The position numbers and the translations under genes were made by a program. From contig CAKQCB010000003.1 in the NCBI GenBank assembly GCA_934216615.1, positions 372,001 to 436,000 of the forward strand: DNA of 64,000 nt, given 5' to 3'. The first letter of the stretch is position 1, and each line of letters starts with the position of its first letter. This stretch comes from an uncultured Anaerolineae bacterium. Its GTDB lineage: Bacteria; Chloroflexota; Anaerolineae; Aggregatilineales; Phototrophicaceae. The notes under the pieces are model-generated. The model was given only the letters and a program-made list of their open reading frames with translations. It had not been told where the DNA came from and made no database searches. This document shows positions 40,175-50,214 of the stretch, piece by piece.

Positions 40175-43100
40175 TCCTCTACCCCCATCACTTCGCCAAT
40201 ATACGTTTCTAATTGGCGCAGTTCATTCTCATAGTGTTCTGGCAAAATTTCGAGTGTTCTACCCTTACGGATATAGTGAATATACACACGAACTGGCGCT
40301 TGAATCCCTTGAGATAATAAAAGCTCGCTCACCGCGCGGGCGTATACCCCTGCTTGCAAATAATACCGTCTGGCATGGGCACGCTCAGTTAGGGGTGAAC
40401 GTACAGAGCTGGTTTTGTAATCCACCACGATCCATTCCCCGTGCGCAGTTTGCATCAACACGTCGATTTGGCCGTGAATCAGTCGTTTTTCGGTTTTATA
40501 GGTGAAGGGTAGTTCGCGGAAAATCTGCTTTGCATTTTCCGCCCAACGATACACCTCACTCTCAAAATAATGCTTGAGGATGTCGCGACACTTGCGGATC
40601 ACATCCTCATATTGACCTTCTTCTGTAATGCCCGCATCCCAAGTGAAGTGGGTCAAGAGGCGCGTCAAACGCTCGTTTTCAATCTGCGGTACGCCTGCGT
40701 AAGTTTGGATGACACGATGCACCAACTGGCCGATCATCCGCGCAGACATTTCGGTTTGATCTAGGCGAATTTGGGCGACGCGCTCACCTACCCCACCAAG
40801 CGCTTGATGTCGCCATCGTCGCGCATAAATATCACTTTCGGGCGGGCCGAAACAGCGAGATTTCCCCAACTCTTGAACTTGCAGTACCGTCATTGAGCGG
40901 ACGGCGGTATCTTTCGCCGTTGGCACTTTGGCTAACAACGGCGGGGCTTCGACATCGGTCATAGACACGGATGCCCATTCCAGCGGGGGTTCGCTGATCT
41001 CTGCCGACGCAGGCTTTGAATCATGAATCACCAAGCGCACATCCCCCCAAGATTGAGAGATGATCTGCTCATCACGGTGAGTTACAACCTCAAGCTGAAG
41101 GGACGCCAACAGCCAGCTAAGCCATGTGACACCGCGCGTGCTGAGTTTGTAGCCTTCGCCCTCTTCGCGCAGGGTCACTTTCCCGCTCACAATGAGCAGG
41201 TCTTTGGCGCGCGTTGACGCAACATATAACAACCGTTTACGCTCAGCTTCATCGCGTATCTTTGCCGAATTTAACGCCGATGTATACGCAAAAGGATGTT
41301 TTTCCTCATCGGCTTTGGGGTCTTCGGGCATACTGCGCGACAACCGACACGCAAAGCCGATCTGCGGATCATGTACCAGCATATCCTGCTGTACACGGTG
41401 CAACTGTCGTGACGCATCCGCCAAAATCACCACCGGAAATTCTAAGCCCTTGCTGGCGTGGACGGTCATCAAAATGACCGCGCCCGCCCCGCTTAAGGTC
41501 GCTTCGCCTTCGCGTACTTCGCGCGCGGTGAGGTCACGTAGATAGCGGGTGAACTCGCCCAGTCCAATCAACCCACTGGTGCGCGCTTTCTCAATTAGTT
41601 TTTCGACGTTGCCACGCCGACGTGCGCCATCCGGCAGGCCGGTTAAGACAGCCAAATATCCCGTCTGTTCTAGCGCGATGCGCAGTAATTCCACGACGGT
41701 GACGCGCCCCGCGATACTGCGCAAATTCGCCAAGATGCGCGACGCTCTTTGAATGTGGGTTTGGTCTAACGGGCTGAGCAACTCTAAAATCGGCTGTGAT
41801 AGGGCGTGAAGCACATCCCATAAAGGGAGGCGTTCGCCTTGGGCATCGACATCCCAACGTAAAGTCAGTAACGCCTCATCGCTCAAATTGAAGATGGGTG
41901 AACGCAAACAGGCGGAAAGCGCCAGATCATCGTAGGGGTTATGCAAACTTTGCAGTAAATTCAACACATCCCATACTTCTTGACGGTCATAATAGCCCCG
42001 CCCAGAGAAGGTGATATACGGAATTTGGCGCATTTTCAGCGCTTCTTCGTATAGGGTGAGATGGCGCGTCGATTGAAACAAGATCGCAATATCGCCATAG
42101 TCGAGAGCGCGAACCGTATCTTTTTCCACGACATGACGGTTTTCTGTTTGCACAAGTCGATCAATACGCTCAGCGATCCATGAAGCTTCGAGTTTGCGTA
42201 ACTCGTCGCCTTCAAGTTCGGTATCCGCATCGTCTGGGGCGGTGTGCAATAAAAACTCGATGGGGGGTGCATCATCGGGTGCTTCGAGACGGTGCGCCTG
42301 CATCGGTTCGCCGAATAAGGTCTGATAATCCCGCAAAGGGGATAAATCATCACGCACCATCAACTGTGAGAAAATGTGATTAAACCCCCGCACCAAGGTT
42401 TGATGTGTACGGTAGGACGTCGCCAGCGCAACCGACACCCCGCGCTGTTGTAATAATTCTCGCCCAACCCCTTCAAACACGCTGACATCAGCACCCCGAA
42501 ACGCATAGATGCTCTGTTTGGGGTCACCGACGACGAAGATCACGCCTGCATCTTCGGGCGATGCCAACGCACGAATGATTTCCCATTGGCGGTGATTGGT
42601 GTCTTGAAATTCATCGACCAGTAAATGACGGATTTCACGCCCGCGATAGCGGTCGCGCACGTCGGGATAGTCGCTCAATAATTGGTACGTCAGTTGTTCA
42701 AGATCATCAAAGTCAAGCGCCACTCGTTCTTGTTTCAGCCGTTGATAATGGCGTTGTGCGGATTGGATCACGTTCAGCCATTCGGGGATGAGCAGGGACG
42801 CGTGTTGGCTCATCGACGCGGGGGGAACGCCGATAGAATCAAACGCCTCTTTGAGTAATTGACGTAAAGTTTTTAAATAATCTTTGGCGGTGACGAATGC
42901 GTCTTCACCCCAAACCTTTTTCGAGCCTACGTTCAACGCGATGTGTACTGACTTCAGTGAGGCGTAAATCTCAGTAGGGTCATGTTCATCGTGCAGGCGT
43001 TCGGCCAGTTGAAAGAAGTCCTGCCATATCACGACTAATTTATCTGAAGCGTCATTCGGGACAAAATCCCGCCCCCATAGGCGCGCCTCATTAAAAACCG

Positions 43101-43731
43101 TGTGCGTCAAAAACAGCTTCTTGAAATCGAGAATCTTTCCCTGCCAAAGCTGATGCCACGTTTCAAAGAGCGCCTCTGGCTCAGGGATATCAGCGATAGG
43201 CTGCGGGATAAACGCGGGTAAGGTTTGAGCTAACTCGCGCGGGGTATATTCGGCGAACAAATGACTGGCGACATCCGAATTAAAGGCTTCGGCCAACGCA
43301 TATTCCACCGCAACATCTATCAGGCCGTCAGCGGTGGTTTCGTCCAATACCACAAACTGCGGGTCTAACCCTGCTTCAGCGGCATTGGCGCGCAAAATCG
43401 ACATACATAACCCGTGAATGGTATCAATACGGGCGCTGTCGATAGTCGTCAGGCGTTCAATCCATTTTCGACGGGTCTCGTCATCTTCGGCTTCATCCAC
43501 CCGTTTTTGTAACTGCTGACGTACACGGTCGCGCATTTCTTGCGCGGCCTTCTGGGTAAAGGTGATCGCAACCAGCGTATTCAAACGCCAATCGGGATGA
43601 GCGTCCAAGAGGGCTAAATAACGCTCCACCAAAACGAAGGTTTTACCAGAACCTGCCCCCGCTACGACAATCAGGTTTTGCTGATGGGTATAAATCGCCG
43701 TGTGTTGGGCACGGCTTAACGTCACTGCCAT
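40171..43731 (-). CDS. addA: AddA-like UvrD/REP helicase-nuclease
   Basis: 1186 residues. Superfamily 1 helicase motifs are complete: VVAGAGSGKTFVLVERY (Walker A), LVAITFTQKAAQEMR (Ia), HLLVDEFQDTNHRQW (Walker B), FVVGDPKQSIYAFRGA, MTVHASKGLEFPVVILAD and RLLYVASTRAKD. A RecB-type PD-(D/E)XK nuclease occupies about 1010-1186, with GQIDVLMQ and WIVVDYKTSS. With AddB it would process double-strand DNA ends for recombination. The partner AddB-like gene ends 3 bp upstream. Confidence 0.92.
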   Translation of the reverse strand: MAVTLSRAQHTAIYTHQQNLIVVAGAGSGKTFVLVERYLALLDAHPDWRLNTLVAITFTQKAAQEMRDRVRQQLQKRVDEAEDDETRRKWIERLTTIDSARIDTIHGLCMSILRANAAEAGLDPQFVVLDETTADGLIDVAVEYALAEAFNSDVASHLFAEYTPRELAQTLPAFIPQPIADIPEPEALFETWHQLWQGKILDFKKLFLTHTVFNEARLWGRDFVPNDASDKLVVIWQDFFQLAERLHDEHDPTEIYASLKSVHIALNVGSKKVWGEDAFVTAKDYLKTLRQLLKEAFDSIGVPPASMSQHASLLIPEWLNVIQSAQRHYQRLKQERVALDFDDLEQLTYQLLSDYPDVRDRYRGREIRHLLVDEFQDTNHRQWEIIRALASPEDAGVIFVVGDPKQSIYAFRGADVSVFEGVGRELLQQRGVSVALATSYRTHQTLVRGFNHIFSQLMVRDDLSPLRDYQTLFGEPMQAHRLEAPDDAPPIEFLLHTAPDDADTELEGDELRKLEASWIAERIDRLVQTENRHVVEKDTVRALDYGDIAILFQSTRHLTLYEEALKMRQIPYITFSGRGYYDRQEVWDVLNLLQSLHNPYDDLALSACLRSPIFNLSDEALLTLRWDVDAQGERLPLWDVLHALSQPILELLSPLDQTHIQRASRILANLRSIAGRVTVVELLRIALEQTGYLAVLTGLPDGARRRGNVEKLIEKARTSGLIGLGEFTRYLRDLTAREVREGEATLSGAGAVILMTVHASKGLEFPVVILADASRQLHRVQQDMLVHDPQIGFACRLSRSMPEDPKADEEKHPFAYTSALNSAKIRDEAERKRLLYVASTRAKDLLIVSGKVTLREEGEGYKLSTRGVTWLSWLLASLQLEVVTHRDEQIISQSWGDVRLVIHDSKPASAEISEPPLEWASVSMTDVEAPPLLAKVPTAKDTAVRSMTVLQVQELGKSRCFGPPESDIYARRWRHQALGGVGERVAQIRLDQTEMSARMIGQLVHRVIQTYAGVPQIENERLTRLLTHFTWDAGITEEGQYEDVIRKCRDILKHYFESEVYRWAENAKQIFRELPFTYKTEKRLIHGQIDVLMQTAHGEWIVVDYKTSSVRSPLTERAHARRYYLQAGVYARAVSELLLSQGIQAPVRVYIHYIRKGRTLEILPEHYENELRQLETYIGEVMGVEE

Positions 43732-43734
43732 GAT

Positions 43735-46700
43735 CTAGACCCCTGTCCCGCGCGGTTTTTGTCGGCTGGTATTGGCGATTCGGCACAGCTTATGAAAGGG
43801 ACAATACGGGTCGCATTTGCCTTCGGATAAGCGCGACGCTTGCACCGAAAAATCCCCCCGTTTCGCAAAGTGGATATAGCGATCAAGGTGGCTCAGCGCC
43901 GACTCCATTTTCTCACTATCGGCCAAGCTCAACGGCTTGCTGGTTTTACGCTTGATAAAGTGCAGAAATTCCCCACTGATGTTGGTGGGTGGGTTGCCGT
44001 AACGTTTCGCCAACTCTTGGGCGGCCAACAGATACACTAGCATTTGAAAATTGCGCCCTTGAACCGTCTCTTTAGGCTCAATGACCGTCCCGCCGGATTT
44101 ATAATCAAAGATGTGCCAGTGCTGACCGCCCGCGCTTTGATCGATACGGTCGATAAACCCGCGCAGACGCAAACGACTCTCGCCAATCGACACATAAATA
44201 TCAAATGCCGTCTCTTGATGAATCGACCGTCGATCTGTAATTTCGGCGTAATAGGTTTCAAAATCCCACTGCACAAAGCGGAAGATCAATTCGCGGATGC
44301 GCGTTTTTTCTTGTTCCCATACCCCGTCTTGACGAAAGCCCAAAACGTCGGGCGCGGTGGCTAAATGGCGTTCGGTCATTTCGGCGACAAACGGCTGAAG
44401 CTGTTGCCAATGTTCAGGTTGAATCGCCAGTTCTTGGGCGCTCACATATTGATAAATCTCTTGATAGATCGCGTGGTACAACGTCCCTAATTGGGTCGCT
44501 TGCAAGCCGTCTTCCGGTTCTTGTAAAGGTTCCAGTCCTAATAGGCGCTTCGCAAAAAAGTAATATCCGCATTTGGCGAGTTCATTAAACTGACTGGCGC
44601 TCCAACGATGGGATTCGCCCAGTAAGTCTGCAATACGTTCTCGCAAAATCGGGTTCTTGATCACGCCCGAATACGTATTAAAAGGTGATTTTGGCGAAAG
44701 GCGGGATGCTTCTACCGCCCGCGCCCGCTCGATAAACTGCCAGTAGTCGGTCTGTGCCAGCCACGCATGTTTCAAGGCAGAGTCATCTCGCCCTTGCGTG
44801 AGATCATCAGCAACAGACAACGCCAGTTCCGCCACCGTCACCGCTTGCGCGTGATGTGGGGCGCTCCCCGGCGCCTGATGCACAACCGATAACGGCGGGT
44901 CTGCTGACGCAAAAACCTGCTTCACCCCGCGCCACAAATGACTTTCCGCCCATTCATTCCCCTCTTTGAGCGTCGGGCGCGTCAGCATCAAGGAATGGGT
45001 CGCTTGGGTGATGAGCGAATAGAACAACCCGTTTTGATCGGCGCTGTCGGCTTGCGTGGGAAGATTCACCCCATCTTCGCGAAGGCGTAACCGTTCGGTA
45101 TCCAAGAGCAAGAGGTTTTCAGGTGTGGGGGCGGGAAACAAACCTTCGGACAAACCGACAATCGCGATGTGTGGATGCGCAAGCCCGCGCGCGTCGGTGA
45201 TGCTCGTAATCAAAACACGACCATCACGCCCGCGTGTGTTTTCATTGAGGCCTTCTTCAGCAGCGGTGAATACGTTACTTAGAAACTCTGCCCAAGACAG
45301 GTCTAGACTGGGCGTGACGGCGCTCACCAAGCGGTCTTCCGTCGCAAGGCGAGACAACCCACGTTTAAACTGATGCACCGCTTTGAGGTCACGAATTTGC
45401 AGGGCTTCATCAGACGTCGCGCGAATCTGATCCAGCAAACGTAACGTCCCGTTACTGTGCGCCAGTTCTTCTTCAGAAATTTCGTCATCATCTGTCGCTT
45501 CGACATCCCAACCCATCAAGCGATCTAGCCAAAGGGTATAGGTGGTTAAGTCGCGGTCGCGGGGTGGGGTCAACACCTCAAAAAAGCGGGTTAGGCTTTC
45601 ATATAAAGCCTTCAACGCGGGGACATCCCACTGAAGGGGTGCGTCTTCGGAGATGATGTCTTCATGCCTCTCGATGGAGGCACTGGTTTGGATGAGCGTC
45701 GCCAGTTCGTGAAGCCAAACGGCCTTTTTCCCCGTGATGAAGCGCGCTGTACAAACTTTTTCTAAAAGCGTGAGTTGTTCGCTGGAAAACCCCTCAAAAT
45801 AGAAATAAGGGGAATACAAAACATCAAACATTTCACGGCGGGGAAAGTCACTCTCGATCAGCCGTAACACACTCAATACGGCATGGACAGCAGGGTTTTG
45901 ATTTAACGGCTCCCCGTAATGGAGCACCGCTGGAATATGATACGTTTTACAGTAGGCGCTAAAGAGCGTCCCGTAAATCGACCAATCACACACAGCGATC
46001 ATGAGATCATCCGGGCGCGTTCCTGACAAAAGACGGTGTTTCACATCACGCAGAACGGCCGCGACTTCGTGCTCTGCAGAAGGCAGTTCGACCAACTGTA
46101 AAGCAGTATTGGGGTCACCTTGAAAGGGCGCGGGCTGGTTGAGCTGAAGGTTCTCGACCAAATGTTGCAAGACGGGTGAGAGAGGTTCGTCCGCACTGTA
46201 GCGAATTTCTTTTACAAACGGAAATCTACTCTTGTTGGCGACGACCTGCTCAAAGCGTTTTAAAGACTGGCTAAAGCGACTGCCCAACGTCTCTTCGCGT
46301 TCGAGGACAATAGTTTGTGTAAACCATGTTTGTTGGGCAAAACTGGAAAGCGTCGCTAACAAGTGCATTTGTAACGGGTTTAAATCATCGTAGCCATCGA
46401 CGATGAGATAATCCAGCCGAGTGGGAAATAACCCCTGCTCTGACTCTAACACTTCCAGAGCGACCCACCCTTCCCCTTCGCGGTCTACCCACTGGTTTTG
46501 CTGAAGTTTGGTTTGGTATTCAGAATAAAGCTGCGCGAGTTCTTGTTCTTTAGCGCTGTAGGCTACCCGCATGAAGGTTTCAGGAAAGATCAGGTTTTGT
46601 TTCAGTTCATAAAAGAAGTCGGCCAAAACCTGCACCAACCCGGGCGTATGGGCGATCTTGTCAAAGACCGTCAAGCTCTGTTGCTGTTGTAACTGCATCA

Positions 46701-46998
46701 AAATCGCGCGGATCAACTGTCGGCGCGCAGTTTCGCTGATGCACCGTTGCGGTTCGCCCGCTAACATCAAAATTTGACGGTACAGTGTGTAGAAATTATA
46801 GAATTCCAAATTAAAAACAACCGATTGATGGTCTCTTTCGAGTTGTTCCATCAATTGGTTGCGGAATGCATAAATTTGTCTCTCGGTTGCCGTGAGCACC
46901 CATACATGCGCTAAGGGCCGTTCTTTTTTGATTTGAACCAACGCATCAATGATCTGCGTGGTCAACTGCGGGCGTGATGCCGCTTGTAAAACGCGCAT
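43735..46998 (-). CDS. addB: AddB-like nuclease subunit
   Basis: 1087 residues. The N-terminal helicase-like region lacks a Walker A (no GKT near the start), so it is structural, as in some AddB proteins. The C-terminal PD-(D/E)XK nuclease has GFIDRIDQ and WHIFDYKSGG. Four cysteines arranged as in the AddB iron-sulfur site are visible: one in LAKCGYYFFAKRLLG (near residue 805) and three in CDPYCPFHKLC near the end. It is the second subunit of the end-resection complex. Its ATG overlaps the stop of the NERD gene by one base. Confidence 0.88.
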   Translation of the reverse strand: MRVLQAASRPQLTTQIIDALVQIKKERPLAHVWVLTATERQIYAFRNQLMEQLERDHQSVVFNLEFYNFYTLYRQILMLAGEPQRCISETARRQLIRAILMQLQQQQSLTVFDKIAHTPGLVQVLADFFYELKQNLIFPETFMRVAYSAKEQELAQLYSEYQTKLQQNQWVDREGEGWVALEVLESEQGLFPTRLDYLIVDGYDDLNPLQMHLLATLSSFAQQTWFTQTIVLEREETLGSRFSQSLKRFEQVVANKSRFPFVKEIRYSADEPLSPVLQHLVENLQLNQPAPFQGDPNTALQLVELPSAEHEVAAVLRDVKHRLLSGTRPDDLMIAVCDWSIYGTLFSAYCKTYHIPAVLHYGEPLNQNPAVHAVLSVLRLIESDFPRREMFDVLYSPYFYFEGFSSEQLTLLEKVCTARFITGKKAVWLHELATLIQTSASIERHEDIISEDAPLQWDVPALKALYESLTRFFEVLTPPRDRDLTTYTLWLDRLMGWDVEATDDDEISEEELAHSNGTLRLLDQIRATSDEALQIRDLKAVHQFKRGLSRLATEDRLVSAVTPSLDLSWAEFLSNVFTAAEEGLNENTRGRDGRVLITSITDARGLAHPHIAIVGLSEGLFPAPTPENLLLLDTERLRLREDGVNLPTQADSADQNGLFYSLITQATHSLMLTRPTLKEGNEWAESHLWRGVKQVFASADPPLSVVHQAPGSAPHHAQAVTVAELALSVADDLTQGRDDSALKHAWLAQTDYWQFIERARAVEASRLSPKSPFNTYSGVIKNPILRERIADLLGESHRWSASQFNELAKCGYYFFAKRLLGLEPLQEPEDGLQATQLGTLYHAIYQEIYQYVSAQELAIQPEHWQQLQPFVAEMTERHLATAPDVLGFRQDGVWEQEKTRIRELIFRFVQWDFETYYAEITDRRSIHQETAFDIYVSIGESRLRLRGFIDRIDQSAGGQHWHIFDYKSGGTVIEPKETVQGRNFQMLVYLLAAQELAKRYGNPPTNISGEFLHFIKRKTSKPLSLADSEKMESALSHLDRYIHFAKRGDFSVQASRLSEGKCDPYCPFHKLCRIANTSRQKPRGTGV

Positions 46999-47741
46999 TA
47001 GCTGCCCATCAACATCCGCACAACCGCCTCAACGCGTGCATCATCCATTCTTTGCAAGGCCAAGTACGGGGTTTGGATGTTATTGGCTAACCCAGCGATG
47101 GTTGAAACGGGAACGGTTGGGTTTTTCACCATCACCTGTGCCTGTGGCGGGTCTTTGGTAAAGACGATCATGCCAAAAACATCCACTTCGCCCATGCCTT
47201 TTTCGACACAAGCACGGCGAACGGTTTTAATATCATCGACACATTCTTTGGTGAAATCGGTCGGCGCGGGATACCACTCATCATGCCCTGCCTTTTTCAT
47301 CCAGTGTGGGCCTTCACAAGCATATTCTCCAACGACATCGGTGATGCGAAAGACCAACACCCCCGGCGGGCCAACCAATATCGCATCGACATAACCAATT
47401 TTCCGCTGGCTCACGTTGCGGATGAACGTGAACTGATCGTTCAAAACGCCCTCTAGGGCACGGCCTGTCGCGAGCGCTAAATTGTTATCGACTTTCCATG
47501 TGAAGGCGCGGATGAACAAGACCACCGAAACCCCGACCACCAGAAAGGCCAGCCCCAAAATCAACATGTTGACGATGCCCAACGCTTGTTCCACTTGGGA
47601 ACCCGGGGCGGCAAGGGGCACAGCATACATCGCCACTGCGATCATGCCGATGAAGATACCTAACGCTAAAACGACAAATGCGATCAGCTTCATTTGGTTC
47701 GAGCGACGAGTTAATGCGCGTGAGGGTGCAATATTTTTCAT
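46998..47741 (-). CDS. Membrane protein with degenerate NERD-type nuclease-related domain
   Basis: 247 residues. Two membrane helices (about 16-42 and 50-72) precede a NERD-like domain (about 85-200) identified by ALEGVLNDQF, IGYVDAILVGPPGVLVFRI and the usual region after it. In typical NERD proteins the strand ends with E/D-x-K (catalytic); here it is FRITDVVGE, so catalysis is doubtful. The gene is coupled on both sides: its start overlaps the response-regulator stop (ATGA) and its stop overlaps the AddB start. It may anchor or regulate the helicase-nuclease at the membrane (inference). Confidence 0.65.
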   Translation of the reverse strand: MKNIAPSRALTRRSNQMKLIAFVVLALGIFIGMIAVAMYAVPLAAPGSQVEQALGIVNMLILGLAFLVVGVSVVLFIRAFTWKVDNNLALATGRALEGVLNDQFTFIRNVSQRKIGYVDAILVGPPGVLVFRITDVVGEYACEGPHWMKKAGHDEWYPAPTDFTKECVDDIKTVRRACVEKGMGEVDVFGMIVFTKDPPQAQVMVKNPTVPVSTIAGLANNIQTPYLALQRMDDARVEAVVRMLMGS

Positions 47742-48325
47742 TCTGAGCCTTCACCTGTTGTTTTATTTTTTGGGTTTATACGGCTAAAACGACGTTTTTT
47801 CGTCTTGGTTTTTTTCGTCTTAGGAACGGGTTCTTCCGCTTTTGGCGCGGGTGTCACAGCCGACGACAATGGAATTTTAACCAATCCATGCGCTGCCGTG
47901 TCGTCTGCAGATGCAGTTTCTTTGTGTTTCTTAACAATATCTTCCAAAATTACCTTTAATTCAGCAAATTTAGGCAGTGGCTTGGGAACAAAGCCATTGG
48001 CTTGCACCTTGTCTACAGCGGCCAAAACTTCCTTATCATCTGGCAGGAAAGCTGACATCAATACAATCGCGATGTTTTTTAACTTCGGGCTTTTACGTAT
48101 GCGCTCGCCAACCATGATGCCATCAATGTGACGTTTCATGCGAATGTCTAGAAAAGCGAGAACTGGCGCTTCACCGAGATACTCCCCACGATCCAAGCTC
48201 TCGATCCAGTCATACGCTTCGTCGCCCTCATTAAAAGCAATCCCGTCAATTCCCCATAACTGGAACATCATGAGTAACATGCTGTGCAAATCCTCATCAT
48301 CTTCCAGCAGCATCCACTTAGGCAC
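47738..48325 (-). CDS. Single-domain response regulator with basic C-terminal tail
   Basis: 195 residues. A receiver domain (1-132) has the acidic cluster LLEDDEDLH, phospho-acceptor Asp in AFLDIRMKRH, Ser in VLMSAF and Lys in FVPKPLPKF. A 60-residue low-complexity tail ends in a Lys/Arg-rich stretch (KTKKTKTKKRRFSR), which may contact nucleic acid or membrane. There is no DNA-binding output domain. It is first in the leftward operon NERD-addB-addA. The divergent gene at 48509 is a clear paralogue. Confidence 0.88.
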   Translation of the reverse strand: MPKWMLLEDDEDLHSMLLMMFQLWGIDGIAFNEGDEAYDWIESLDRGEYLGEAPVLAFLDIRMKRHIDGIMVGERIRKSPKLKNIAIVLMSAFLPDDKEVLAAVDKVQANGFVPKPLPKFAELKVILEDIVKKHKETASADDTAAHGLVKIPLSSAVTPAPKAEEPVPKTKKTKTKKRRFSRINPKNKTTGEGSE

Positions 48326-48508
48326 TAAAATATCCCTTCGCCAAATAACCTTAATACAAATCAGCGTATGATAGAACTATGATAAATTTCAAACGAATTT
48401 TCAGCAAACAGTACCAACGGTAACCATAACCTTCAGTTATACTAATAGTAGTATCGAAAATAAAAATCCTGTGATTTTCATAGTCCTGCCATTCCATGGA
48501 GGCATTCT
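48326..48508. promoter_or_regulatory. Divergent promoter region between the two response regulators
   Basis: The perfect palindrome ATACTA-ATAG-TAGTAT (48439-48454) overlaps a TATACT box (48438-48443) that may be the -10 of the rightward gene. GGAGG (48497-48501) is its ribosome-binding site. Suggests joint control of both operons. Confidence 0.45.
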
Positions 48509-48916
48509 TTGATCTGGCTAGTTGCAGAAGATGAAGCAGATATTCGCAATTTAATTACCCTTATGGTTCAAATCTTAGGGCATAACACCATGGCTTTCGA
48601 AAATGGAAAGCAGGTCTGGGATTGGTTGGAAACCATCGAAAACGGGAATAATATGGAGACAGTGCCCGACCTTGTTCTCATGGATATTCGTATGCCCGGC
48701 AAAAAAGGGAATGAAGTTGCGCGCAGAATGCGCGAGATTGACACGTTCGCCAAGACACCCATCGTTTTAATGACCGCATTTTCTCTTTCGGATGGGGATG
48801 AAAAAGAATTTTATGAACGCGATGGCGTGGATAAAATTTTACAGAAGCCTTTGCCCGACTTTTTAGAACTCCAGCAAATTTTTGAAAAGATCATTCTGGA
48901 GAAAAATAAAACATGA
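48509..48916 (+). CDS. Single-domain response regulator
   Basis: 135 residues from TTG with GGAGG six bases upstream. The receiver has AEDEAD, phospho-acceptor Asp in LVLMDIRMPGKKGN, Thr in VLMTAF and Lys in KILQKPLPDF. No output domain. It overlaps the histidine kinase start by 4 bp (ATGA), forming a cognate pair. Its C-terminal PLPDFLELQQIFEKII is homologous to the leftward regulator's PLPKFAELKVILEDIV. Confidence 0.9.
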   Translation: MIWLVAEDEADIRNLITLMVQILGHNTMAFENGKQVWDWLETIENGNNMETVPDLVLMDIRMPGKKGNEVARRMREIDTFAKTPIVLMTAFSLSDGDEKEFYERDGVDKILQKPLPDFLELQQIFEKIILEKNKT

Positions 48917-50199
48917 CGACACAACCCCCCATAAATCCTGATCCTTTTTTTGAGAATTCTTCCGACAAAAATGCCATCGCTCAACCTAGCACCAACGAGA
49001 TGAGCGACGTCATCAAGCGCATTAACGAATTGGGCACGGCTTCGGAATCGCTCTTTAGCCGTTTATATAAAAATATCGGCCGTCGGCAACCGAACGGCAC
49101 GACCCAAGTCTTGATTGATCTTAACCGCGAACTTCAACGACAAGCCGAACATGCCGTCCAAGACATTGAACGGCTGAACGCCATTCTTGCGACGATTGAT
49201 GAAGGTATCATCATGCAAGATAACGAGGGCAAACTCCAGTTGGTGAACGCGGCGGCGCGTGAACTTTTGGGGACGATCAAAGCATTTTGGGAAAGTGAAT
49301 TAGGCACGATGTTTCGCGAATTTCACGAGACAAATGTCAACAGCGCTGAAATTTTGCCCCTCTCTGCGCCCAAGCGAATACAAGTCAATAACCGCATTTT
49401 AGGCGCACAGTTGGCAGGCCTCACCGATGAACAAGGGGAACGCATCGGGACGATCATTGTTTTGCGGGACGTGACGGGGGACAGCCTTTCCGAACGCCTG
49501 AAAGAACAATTCGTGACCGCCATCTCGCACGAATTACGCACGCCGATGACCGCCATCAAAGGGATGAGCGAGGTCATTCAAGGGCAGATACAAGCGGGCA
49601 ACCCACCCACCTATAAAATGCTTGAAACCCTCACCCGCAACGTCGATATTCTTGACCGTATGATCGTGGAATTGTTAGACATTTCTGAAATCACCAGCGA
49701 TGATATGATGCTTCAATTGGAACCAATCGACATTCAAGACCTGTTATGGTCGGTTCATCGTGGGATGCGCCCTGAAATCACCAAATTAGATCATGATGTG
49801 CGCGTGATGGTACGGGATACCAACGCGCTCATGATTCAGGGTGACCAACAGAAATTGCGTTGGGCGTTGGGACATCTGCTCCAAAACAGCATCCGCTATA
49901 CCGAGAAAAAAGGCGTGATTTTACTGACCGCGCGCAATGATGAATCGACTATTTCCATCCAAGTGATGGACACGGGCGTAGGCATTTCTGAGCGTGATAT
50001 GCCCCACATTTTTGATAAATTCTATCGTGGTCAGCCACGTACCGGCGACGGCACGCTGATCGACCCGCGCGGGTTGGGACAAGGGTTATTCATCGCCCGT
50101 AAAGTCATCGAAGCCCATGGCGGATATTTACGCGTGCGCTCTGAACTGGGCAAAGGTAGTCTATTCACACTCGTCTTACCCCATCAAAAATCTGCTTAA
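48913..50199 (+). CDS. Cytoplasmic PAS histidine kinase
   Basis: 428 residues, no membrane segment. A helical N-terminus (30-90) leads to a PAS domain (about 88-190, ATIDEGIIMQDNEGKLQLVN), then a HisKA domain with phospho-acceptor His206 in AISHELRTPMTAIKG. The HATPase has N box GHLLQNSIRYT, G1 VMDTGVGIS and G2 GLGQGLFIA. It is translationally coupled to the receiver protein before it and should phosphorylate it, and perhaps the paralogous regulator read divergently. It resembles the His-less kinase at 35622-37121. Confidence 0.93.
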   Translation: MTTQPPINPDPFFENSSDKNAIAQPSTNEMSDVIKRINELGTASESLFSRLYKNIGRRQPNGTTQVLIDLNRELQRQAEHAVQDIERLNAILATIDEGIIMQDNEGKLQLVNAAARELLGTIKAFWESELGTMFREFHETNVNSAEILPLSAPKRIQVNNRILGAQLAGLTDEQGERIGTIIVLRDVTGDSLSERLKEQFVTAISHELRTPMTAIKGMSEVIQGQIQAGNPPTYKMLETLTRNVDILDRMIVELLDISEITSDDMMLQLEPIDIQDLLWSVHRGMRPEITKLDHDVRVMVRDTNALMIQGDQQKLRWALGHLLQNSIRYTEKKGVILLTARNDESTISIQVMDTGVGISERDMPHIFDKFYRGQPRTGDGTLIDPRGLGQGLFIARKVIEAHGGYLRVRSELGKGSLFTLVLPHQKSA

Positions 50200-50214
50200 A
50201 ACCAAACTTCATAC

